This document shows, in pieces, positions 24,101-36,100 of a stretch of 53,124 bases of DNA. The stretch's first letter is position 1; every line of letters begins with the position of its first letter. Under the pieces are notes generated by a model. That model did not search any database, was not told the origin of the DNA, and worked only from the letters and a program-made list of their open reading frames with translations. The stretch lies in the NCBI GenBank assembly GCA_000226015.1, contig JH153179.1, positions 169,340-222,463 on the forward strand, given 5' to 3'. The position numbers and the translations under genes were made by a program. Source of the stretch: Mnemiopsis leidyi (lineage: Eukaryota > Ctenophora > Tentaculata > Lobata > Bolinopsidae).

Positions 24101-27100
24101 CTGTAGGCACTACTATAGGCACCATCTGCAGGCACTATAGGCACCATCTGCAGGCACTGTAGGCTCCATCTGTAGACACTGTAGGCACAATATGGCTCGA
24201 CGCAAAGAGCTCGCTATCAAGAAAATCCGCACCGAACAACTTCACCAGTTCACCACAAGATGGGCAGTTCCGACGCACTTAACAGAGTACGATTTCCAAT
24301 TGACACCCTGTAAAGCGTGTAGAAAAGTTGTCCATCAGCCGCGCAGACAATTGTCTTCCCAGGCGACACACGAATGCGTAGATCTGAACGACCAATGTGA
24401 CGACTGGAAAGAAATAGGACTGTGTCAGAACGTTCGACTCAGTTCTTACGAGGGCATCATTGCCAAGGAGTGTAGGAAGGCGTGTAACCTTTGTGAAGAG
24501 GACCAGCCATGTCGGGATCTCTTCACTACCGAGCAGTGCAAATTGTAGGTTTTTTGTTTCTTTTTAAGTATTTGTAGATGTTCTTGTTTCTTTTCTCTAA
24601 GTATTTGTAGATGTTCTTGTTTCTTTTCCCTAAGTATTTGTAGATGTTCTTGTTTCTTTTCCCTAAGTATTTGTAGATGTTCTTGTTTCTTTTCCCTAAG
24701 TATTTGTAGATGTTCTTGTTTCTTTTCCCTAAGTATTTGTAGATGTTCTTGTTTCTTTTCCCTAAGTATTTGTAGATGTTCTTGTTTCTTTTCCCTAAGT
24801 ATTTGTAGATTTTTGCAGCAATGTCTTAGAAACCGTTGACAACAATTACATGTCCATTTAGTATTTCATAATTTACCTTCAACCGTTTTCCTCCTACTAG
24901 ACTGGTCGACAGAGGCTACTGCCAGAAACACGAGTATCTAATGAGCAAGCAGTGTGCGAAGTCATGTGACTTTTGTCAACACCACGTGGTCGAGGTTGTG
25001 AAGAGTATTGGGTGGAGTGACTGGGGACCCTGGTCTCTCTGTGATGTTGTCTGCGGCGAGGGAGTCAGATACAGGTAGGTTCAGACTCAATAGGGGAAAT
25101 TGTCAATCGAATAAATGGCCAAGAAGGTTGTGGGAGACAATTCCAGCTGTTCCAACAATAATATCGCAGGTCACGAAGATGTCTCGAAGGACCATGTTTT
25201 GGAGTTGTTACCCAATCAGGACCCTGCATAGTCGACGACTGTCCAAAAGGTAACATTAATTAACTAATTTTCTCTTTTTATAGACAATGAAATCATCGGG
25301 ATTAACAGCGTCAAACTTTATAGGGTATTCTGCGCAGCAACTTCGTAAAACAATTTCAGCGATCTGCCGAACGGAAAAAGAAGACTATTGCCCGATCCTT
25401 AAAGAGCTTGGCTACTGCACCCGCCCCGACAGCATTAGTTTCATGGCAAACTTCTGCTCTATTTCCTGTGGGATCTGTGATGTCGTGGAGCAAGGATCGG
25501 GGAGTGACATAGTGACGTCACGTTACAAGCTGTGCGTAGAGAGAGCACTAGATACTGTAGTCGCCACCTCTCTGAATACGCTCGAGAAATTCACTGTAAG
25601 TTTGAATTTAGGGTAGCTGGGACGAGACTCAAGAGGACTGGATGTCGCATGAACGGTTTAAATGGGTAGATCTGAAGGTAAATTTTTGTTGACCAACCGT
25701 TCGGTAACGGGGATCGGTGTCCTATTTTCCGCAGTGCCATAATTTATAAACTTTCAGGTGAACAAGGAGTTTAAAGAAGGTATCATCGAAGAAAACCGCC
25801 TGCCCTTAGAAGCACAGGCGAGTTTGAGAAAACTCTCACGGCAAGGACGAGCTCTGACGATCCAGGACAGACTTTTTAACGACATTGTAAACAGGATCAA
25901 CGGTGAATGTGGGGTCGAGACGCCGGGAACTCGCGGTTACATCGAGTCGAAACTTCTGGAATCGAAAGTGATAGAAATCTCCAAGGTGGACTGCTCAGCG
26001 GTATGCGGTGCCGTGAGTCTCGGGGAACTGTACCGGTCGATAAACGGGACCTGTAACAACTGTAACAACCCCCTCTGGGGTTCCAGTACCACCACCGTGC
26101 TCCGGGTCCTGGACGCGGAGTACGAGGATACCCAACTGTCTCTCCCTCGGGGCTGGGCTCAACATATCCCGGATCGGGCACCTTTCCCGGAGGAGCTGGA
26201 GGTACCATCCGCCAGGCTGGTCAGTCAGATGTTGTTGGATGATTTCGAGATCAAGGACACACGGTTGACATTGATGCACTTTCAGTGGGGACAGTTTCTG
26301 GACCATGATCTAACTCTGATTCCGACCAACCCAGAGAGTGTGGAAGCGGGAGGTGATGTGGACTGCAAGAAGGAGTGTTCCAACATCCACCCCTGCTTCC
26401 CCATACAACTAGCAGCTTCAGACCCGATAACAAACATGACAAACGGCAGGAGAAACTGTCTACCTCTCACTCGATCCGCTGGGATAAGGTTCAATGTAGA
26501 GGGAGCGTACAGATCTCTGAACCAGATCAATGAAGTCACCGCCTTTATTGACGCATCTACTGTGTATGGGAGTTCGAGCTTTTTAGGACTTCTACTGAAG
26601 GGAGAAAATGGAGATATGAGAGTGAGCTCACATTGTCAAAACAAAGACGAAGGGCCCATGTTGCCTGACTGTCCCAAAACGACGGCTACTCATTTCTGTG
26701 CGTGTGATCTGGAGTCGTGTCCAGAGAAGTACATAGCAGGAGACACCAGGGTCAATGAGCAGCCCATGTTGACTCTAATGCATACCCTCTGGGTGAGGGA
26801 ACACAACCGGATAGCCGAGAAGTTGAGAAGTATCAACAAGTGTTGGGACGCTGAGAAAGTGTTCCAGGAAGCTAGGAAGATAGTGATAGGGATGATGCAA
26901 CACATCACCTACAGGCTCTACCTCCCCGTCCTTTTAGGTCCTGCTGGATTTCAGAATTACATCGGATTTGATTCCATCTACGATCCTGTGCTACAACCGG
27001 GTATTTTTAACGCGTTCAGTACAGCCGCGTTCAGGTTTGGACACTCCCAAATTCCATCCACGATACCTCTAGTAAACGACAAGTGGGAGTTGGAGAGCGA

Positions 27101-30100
27101 GGAGCTGTTACAGAAAACCTTCTTCAGAGCAAACATGGTGTGCGACCGTGGCTTTGATAACATCCTCCGAGGTATGTTAGCAACTCCGGTAGAAAACGTC
27201 GACAAACACTTCACTAACTCTATCCTGAACCATCTGTTTGCTCCCCACGGAGGAGCTATGGGACTGGATCTCGTCAGTATCAACATCCAGAGAGGGCGAG
27301 ACCACGGAATACCTCCATACGTCAGATACAGGGACCATTGTGAGGGAAAGTACAAAGTCAGGGCCAGGTTCGTTAATCACGAGGAGACGCTTGCCAGAAT
27401 TAAACTGGTTTACGGAGACGTCAGGAAACTTGATCTCTTTATCGGTGGGATCCTTGAGGAGCCTGTCAATGACGGACTGCTTGGTCCGACGTTTTCTTGT
27501 ATCATCGGGGAGCAGTTCAAAAATCTGAGAGATGGAGACAGATTGTTCTACACCCACGAGGGGGTCTTCACAAAAGATCAGGTGGTGGAACTTTACAAAT
27601 CTTCTCTTAGCGCCTTGTCCTGTGACAACTCTGTGTCCCTTGACAAAGTTCCTCAACGAGCTTTCATCAAGCAAGACCCGTCAGAGTTCGTCAAGTGCAG
27701 CGCAATTCCAAAGATGAACTTTGAAAAGTGGCGTGATACTGATTGTTCCGGAGAATCGTGAAAGTTGGCGTATGTTTTTGAAAATTACGATTTTTCAAAA
27801 TGAAAGTAAAATAAATTTTAAGTTTACAGCTGAAAGTTTTACTATTATTTAGCCTTACCACTTCCTGACGAGCTATCTCAACAAGTCTCAGTTTGTTTGG
27901 TAGCGGTTCGACTGTGATGAACTTTGTCTTCTCTAACCAGGTGTTTGCAAAGTCGTCATCTGGAGCGGATAATTGTCTATTAGAGAAGTTTAACAGCAAA
28001 ATCTTACTTATTTTTACAGAAAAGTTCTAAAGTGGCAATAAAAAAATTATGCGAAGTCATGACACCAGTTTTCGAGAGTGAAAATTTTAAAACAAAAAGT
28101 CGTAGCCTTGCCCTTGATTTTGCCGCCAGCTTTGTTAAATCGTTTGTCGTAACAGAAACAGGTGATGTCATTAGTGTCCCAGAACTGTGATATCAAACTT
28201 GGCACATCTCTTCCCATAAACTCCTCTCTTTCTTCCATCAAACACGTGACCTAGATCGTTCTAGTTATTTTCAGTAATCTAAAAATAGGATGGTATACCA
28301 TTCATCAAAAAGTTCATCTAAGATTGAAAATCACGATTATACTTGTGGAAGGAGAATCTAACCTTATAAATTTGTAGAAATTGATCGGGAGAGTCTTTGA
28401 CTTCGTTGTTGGGGTCAGAGGTGTAAGTCAGAAGAGTGGCTTTCGGGAACTGCTCTTGGAATCTTATCTGTACCAACGACAACCTATGAATTACATCATA
28501 ATTAGGAAGCTCCAAGCAGCGCCAAAAAAACCAAAAAATTTCCAACTAGATATAATTTAAACATTGCAAAATCGCAAAATTTTCATCCCGCTTAGGCGAA
28601 GATTTAAAAAAGTTAACACATACCTAGCCAATTCTCTGGCGCAGTAGATGAAGCGTTTATTCCTGAGGAATGCGGGGAAACCCTGGCCGTAGAAGCCGAT
28701 AAAGAAGTAATCGTTAGGGTAGCGTATCGCGCTCAGAATGGACATGTACCCTTTAGCTTGTCGTTGTAGCGTTTCTGACAGCTGCTTGTAGTCGAATATC
28801 TGGGGGAAGGTTGATGCATTGGGTAAGAAACGTGGATTGGCACTTGATAGTTGAACTAAAAACTTTATAAAGTTGTTAATATCAGTCGAAAAGGGACATA
28901 TTTAAAGGTTTGAAAAACATTCAATACAGTTAATCTCTAACTTACCCCCTCGTAATAATCACAGAGATCCTTGTAAAACCTAAAACTGTTCTCAAAGCTC
29001 TTGCCCTCCTCAAAGTGTTTGATGATGGTGTTGTGTAAGCGAGATTTCCGCTCACGGACTCTCTCGCGGGGTAACGTCTCAAACGATTCTACGTACGTGA
29101 TGTCTGAAAACTGATTCGAGATTGGTCAAGACACGATATGAATGTTCATAGCATTATCAGCTTACAATTTGAAATGAGGACACGATATGGATGTTCATAG
29201 CATTATCAACTTATTACTTGAAATGATGACACGATATGGATTTTCATATCATCATCATAGCATCATCATAGCTATTTTTATCCTTGTGAAAAGTCAAGGA
29301 CTGATAACTGATTAAGTAAAAGTCCCGTTCAATGATATTAAACATTACAATATTTTAATCTTCTTGGATCTAACCTGTAATTTTGAAGCATACATCTCGA
29401 GTGTGTAAGCCGCCTCGACAAAGTTTTTCTGCGATATGTGGGACGTGTACAATTTCCAGATATAGCGCAGATACATTTCGTGCCGGTTCAGCTCCTCGTA
29501 GAAATTCTGAAAAAAAAACACTCCGTAAATATTTTACCACAATTCACAAATCATTGATTACTTTAAAGTAGGTGCCTGAAAGTACGCTCTCATGTGATCA
29601 GAATTATCGTTGTGTTATAACACATTATCTTGTCACGTTAAGGTTTCAATCTGCATTATATCCCTCAGAGTCACACTGGGTCACACTGACACACTGGGTC
29701 ACACTGCAGTTGTGAGTCTTGAGATCGCGGTGTACAGATGTACTCTGTACACAAACTAGCAAGCCGAGTATCTCAGGAAGCTAGGATTGTGGGGGCGGTT
29801 GACTGGGGCCACCTTTCTCACTTCGCTTGCAGGTGGAAATATGCAGCTCTGCACGTGCCAGAAATTCCTCGGAATGTCAAAATGGAAAATTGATATTGGG
29901 AAACATGCCTGAACTTAAAATAAGGGGGATAAACATTGAGAAATAATTCGTTCAAAGACGTTTTTGTTTTTGAGTATAATTGATCTTGAGAAATTATGAT
30001 AGAAAGTAGGTTACCAAGAGATTGACGATACACAGCATCCTCGCCTCGCTGTGATGATCTCCTTCTCGTACCTCCCTACAAATGTATTGTATAAAAATCT

Positions 30101-33100
30101 GGACAAGTTGCACAATTCATAAATCTACTTTTACTATCAGGTATTACTTTATGATCAGATCTACTACAGTTTTAAACTATTTCAACACTACAAATTAAAT
30201 ACATTTATTGAGTATGATTATGATGTTGAACATCGGAACGTGATTACCAATTAACAACTTGTGTCCCTTGTCCGAGTCTACTCAGAGAAAACAAGAAATT
30301 TTGAACAATCAGATTCTTCTATGAGACTCAATAATACTTCACGACTACACCAGATCTAATTCTACGATAAGATCTAACTTTACGATAAGATCTAACTTCA
30401 CGAAAGATCTAACTTTACATCAGATCTAACTTTACGATAAGATCTAACTTTACGATAAGATCTAATTTTACGATAAGATCTAATTCTACGATAAGATCTA
30501 ATTCTACGATAAGATCTAACTTCACGATAAAATCTAACTTTACGATAAGATCTAACTTTACGATAAGATCTAACTTTACGATAAGATCCAACTCTACGAT
30601 AAGATCTAATTTTACGATAAGATCTAACTTCACGATCAAATCACAGTAAGTTCCAGCTTCAACCATGGAACGTACCTGAAGTTAAGGAGGTGCTCTAGAA
30701 GCAGTTTGACACTGTTGACAAATCTGACTCCGTTCTGATGGAGAGAACGGTTGATATCGGGACTGTTGAACTTCCTCAGAAGAGTCTCGTACATCAGCAG
30801 ACTGTAGTTCGTGTCACCTTTACCACCGCTAATCAGCACGTCCAGCTTGTCTATCACCTGGTGATGTAGATAATGGTGAGTATATAACTATATAGTGAAT
30901 ATATTGATAATGGTAAGTACGGACTATTTAGTCAGAAATTTAAAGTTTGATTTGGATATTTGAGCAAGGCCGACGACGTAGGTAATAAGTAATTTTGGTT
31001 TTCAAATTTGTCATGGGTCATATTCTGAAATTGGCATTTTTGTTAAAATCAATTCTGGTTCACCTACTGCAGGTTTATTCGCAATGTTTCGGTAACAGTC
31101 TATTTCGAAACGTATCTGCTGCTAAAATTAGCATTTTGCTGATATCTACAGTTATTGGCGGTCATGTGAAAGAGGGAATCAGGCCGAGAAACGAAGATAA
31201 GCTTGGAATTTTGATATATAAAGGAAGCATCTCTGATACCGGTATGGACAGTACGTTTTGTCACGCCGTTTAGTCGTCATGACTGCTAACTCTTCTTAAA
31301 TTACCGGAATCGTTGCAAATTTCAATTTCATGACTACTATCAAAGTAATTTAAACTTTTAAGCTCGAGTAAATTGAGTTTCGTATCAAATTCATTTCAAG
31401 AATTAAGAAGATCAAAGTTGCGTGACCGTGACTTTGACACTTGATAGACAGAGAGGGGACCAACTGGCCGAACCCACTGTTTGAACAAATCAGATTTGCA
31501 CATTTAGCGCAGATTTATGTCTGACAGTACAACGTGCTAACTTAATAAACCCTTTACTTGACTCTTATTTAAGTTAAAGTACCCATCATTAAACCTCATA
31601 GAAGCTATCACACAATGCACAGCCTGCTTTTTCTCCCGATTTTCTTTGTCGCTACGACAACCCTCGACATCCCACTCGGTAAGCATTAATATGTATGAAA
31701 TAAAGTTAGGTTGTTGAAAGACTGCCGAAGTTAATATATTTATGTAGGATTCTCATATTATGAGAATAAATAAGTAAGCCATAGGTACTACCTTGGTATT
31801 AGGTTAAAATGTAACCTCCAGATGGCAAAATACCTTGGGCATTCTCCAAAAACTCGGAGGTCTTCGGTGGCATATTTGAATTAGATATCCCGCCAGTCAG
31901 TATTCTAAAACATTAGAATAGAACATATAAGTTGTATCACTCTTATCATCATACTTCTACAAGGTCGAGAGAGCGATGCCCTCGAGTACTGGTTGGGAAA
32001 TGGAGGGGTACAAGGTTTGGGGAGTAGTGTGGAGCAATCCGCCGATATCCTCCTCAAGAACTACATGAACTCCCAATTCTACGGAGAGGTAAAACTTTCT
32101 GGGGACAGTTCTTCGAAAATTCCAACTTTAACCCAGTTTGAACAGTTTTATTTAACCGATACCGGTTTTCTAACAAACCTCCGCACGTCAACCACCAATA
32201 TTCCACTAGATAAGTGTTGGCACGCCACCCAAGAGATTTCGAGTGATATTCGACACAGCCTCAGCTAACTTGTGGGTGCCTTCCGAGCAGTGCCCTGATA
32301 CCAACGTAGCTTGCCGGGTAAGTAATCTCAATACTGCATCCTTGAGTTCCAGCGTTCAAACCAAGGGTGATATAAGGACAATGAAAACAAATAATTTTGG
32401 TTTCCGAATTTTTAATGAGATCACCTGTTTTGAAAGTTTTACAATTTTGTTATTAAACCAACCCATCTTCTCCACCCCTTTAGAGCCACAGACGGTACGA
32501 CTCAAGCCGCTCTGCAACCTACGTAGCCGACGGGACACCTTTCAGTCTGGTGTACAGTTCGGGCAAACTGCGAGGTTTCCTGTCACAAGACTCGGTCAAC
32601 ATGGGCGGAATCACAGTCACCAACATGAAGTTTGGGGAGGCGATGGAGCAACCGGGGTGGGCCTGGGTTACCGCCAAGTACGATGGGATTGTAGGTGAGC
32701 ATTTTCAGGACTAAGATCATTAGTTATCATTAACTTGAATAAAAGTTCATAGTTATTGATCATTAGTTATCATTAGATATATCTGACGTTCTAAAAGGAA
32801 ATCATAACTTGAGTAAAACAATTTCAGAGACTGCTTATTTGTCACTGTTATCATTAGACAAATCTGGCGTTCTAGAATGCAAATTATGAATTTTCCAGGC
32901 ATGGGTTACCCAAGCCTAGCCCGAGGAGGGGTGACCCCGATATTCAACAAGATGATGGACCAGGGAGTGGTGACGGACCCCATGTTTTCATTCTGGATCA
33001 GCAAGAACAGGACCTCCTCAGTGGGCGGGCTGCTCACCCTGGGGGGATACAACTCTCAGTTCTTCACGGGGGACATAGCCTGGAACGACGTGACGGTTCA

Positions 33101-36100
33101 GGATTACTGGCAGATTGGCATGGATAGCATGAGCGTGGAGGGAAGGCGAGGGACTATTGCTTGTGATAGGGTTAGTCATTGGTACCGTAAAATACATTTT
33201 GTTTCTTATATATCAGCAACCTTAACTTATTTGGTCTCCATTTTGATTTAGATTTAATTAGGTATTATTCATGTAATGCTGTATTGTTTAAGGCAAGATT
33301 CAAATCTTGAAAACTGGTAAACAAGTTTTAGTAGGTAAGGATTTGGCTAATGAATTAATAGAATATGAATATACCTCACAAACTCGGAAATTTTATCGTT
33401 CAGGGGTGCGATGCTATAGTGGACACCGGAACCTCCCTTATTGTGGGGCCTGTAAACGACGTTTACAGGATAAACCAGTTTATCGGAGCCAAGCTAATGT
33501 GGAGTGGGATGTGGTTTGTTGACTGCGACAAAGTCGACAGTCTTCCGTCCGTTTCTTTCAAAATCAACGTGAGCTGCTTTTTTTACATTTGGTTTTGAAT
33601 CAAATTACCTACTCTCAAAAAATTAGGTAGGTCATCATTTGTGACAAACATTTCACTTTAATAAACATTTTACGTCAACTTAAATTGTACAATGAAGTAT
33701 GACATTCACGACTTTAACATTTCAGAACAAAGATTACCCCTTCAAGAGTTCCGAATACATAATCCCGGTCAAGACTAGTGGAGGGGTGATGTGCCTTTCA
33801 GCTTTCACTCCGCAAGACATAAAGTCAAAGCAAGGACTTCTGTGGGTCCTGGGGGACGTTTTCCATTCGGTCTACTACACCATTTATGACTTTGGAAAAA
33901 ATAGAGTCGGATTTGCTAAAGGAATTTAAATGCAATTATTACACAATTAATACTTTATTTCAATGATACAGAGTATTTAATTTTGCTAATTTTCACATTT
34001 TCCCGACAAAAATTAAAAAAGAAAATAATAGAGTTCATGTTTTCTTGAAAACGTTCGAGTCCAGCGGGTTCTAGCTTCTAGTATTTGGTTTACAACCGGG
34101 ATAGTTGCAAGTAAAAACAGATGCGTCAATGGGCCACTTCGCTCCAGAAAAAGTGTTCCACTTTGTATGGTCATCAGTTTCACACCCGGAGTTGGGATGG
34201 ATGAAGACATCGTGGTCTCCCTTGTTCTGTAACATCCAGAACGAAGTTTCCTGGAGTCGGTAAGGAGGGATGAAGAAGGAGTATTGGGCAGTAGTGAAGG
34301 GTCCAGCTGGATTCCAGTCCACTTCAAACACGCACATTTCATGTCCGAAGGCAGGATTACCGGCAGCAATGGTGCAGGTTTTATTGTTCAGCCTGTATCT
34401 GTTGATAAAGTTGTTCCTCAGATTAAGGGCACTTTCAACGTGATCTTTGTTGTTCTGCCAGAACAGAACGTGGATATGGTACGAGGAGATCTTAGCATGA
34501 TCACACGACTCGTCTTCTCCAGCCAACAAGTCTGGGAATATGCTCTGCATGACTTTCCAGTCGTAGTCGTGGTAGTGACCAGTGGCACAGGCCACCAGAA
34601 GAGTGGTTAAAAGCGCAGTTAACATGATGAGATCAAAATAACAAGTAAGCGTAAAAGAATTTCCTGAGTCTTAGGCATATTATTTTTGTAGGGCTTTGCC
34701 GTCACAACTATACTCATGTATGGGTTGTCTCTCAAAAGTTGGCACTACAACTTTATTTTGACTTCTATAACATAGTTGGTGAGAGTCTGCCCCCAACACA
34801 TACACCACGTGATTGAAATTTTCTGGATTCTGAGTAGGTAGCAGAATATTTGGTCATCAAAATTATTCAACAGTTCTGCTGTTCTGAATCTTGAGCCAGA
34901 TTTATTATGAAATCAGTTTGCTGAGTACCCTTAAAACATTAAGCATAGGTTACAAACAATTCCTGATAATAACTACTATCTAGTGTGTTCCCGATGCGTT
35001 TTATACAGATTTGAAGTCAAGCAGCCAAAACTTAACAAATTTGTCATAAAACTCTTCATTGAATTAAGTGAGTACACAATTAAGTGATTTCATTATATAA
35101 GTCAATTATTATCATCTGAATTATAGCAAGATGAAGGTTCAATACCGCAAGCTGATATTTCCAAACGAGCTAAAAATCTGCAGTTCCTTATTTTTCTGCA
35201 ACAGGAAGAAAAAATGAACCGTTAACCGATTCAAACTTATATCGCAAATTTTGCGTGTCACTCACATCCCGGATAATTGGTGTTTTTCACATTTCAATAA
35301 TCAAGCTACCAGGCACCACTAAGACAGAATGATCATTCGGCTCGCAAACTTCAGACAGTATTACTACTGTAAAGAGATTCTGACGGCTGACCATGATGAG
35401 TGCAGAGTAAAACTTAACTTTGACAAATGTTGCTAACTACAACATTGTGGTCTACATAATTAACGTCTTTGGAAACAGCTGAGTATTTGCTAATAAAATC
35501 AATCTTTAAATTGAATCGTAACACAATCAATATATTTTCCACTAATCAAGAAAGTTTATTTTTCCCAACTTTTCTATATTTCCCAAAAGAAAATAATTAC
35601 AAAAGAAAATAATCGAGTAGCCTCTAGCTTCTAGTATTTGGTTTACAACCGGGATAGTTGCAGGTAAAAACAGATGCGTCAATGGGCCACTTCGCTCCAG
35701 AGAAAGTGTTCCACTTTGTATGGTCGTCAGTTTCACACCCGGAGTTGGGATGGATGAAGACATCGTGGTCTCCCTTGTTCTGTAACATCCAGATCGAAGT
35801 ATCCTGGAGTCGGTAAGGAGGGATGAAGAAGGAGTATTGGGCAGTAGTGAAGGGTCCAGCTGGATTCCAGTCCACTTCAAACACGCACATTTCATGTCCA
35901 GGAGCAGGATCTCCTGCAGTAATGGTGCAGTTTTTGTTTATCAGTTCAAACCTGTTGATGAAGTCGTTCCTCAGATTAAGGGCACTTTCAACGTGATCTT
36001 TGTTGTTCTGCCAGAACAGAACGTGGATATGGTACGAGGAGATCTTAGCATGATCACACGACTCGTCTTCTCCAGCCACAAAGTCCTCTGGGAAGTTGTT

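Noticed and set aside
24192-24362. ATG at 24192 as the start of a separate ShK gene
   Set aside because: The acceptor at 24361-24362 joins in phase to the upstream ShK exon; the sequence before it lacks a signal peptide and reads as intron.
23490-24812. CRISPR-like arrays
   Set aside because: Direct repeats without unique spacers, in introns of an animal gene; they are minisatellites.
30995-31273. Plus-strand frame of 92 codons
   Set aside because: No motif, no homology that I can see, and it lies in AT-rich intron DNA that may be a repeat.
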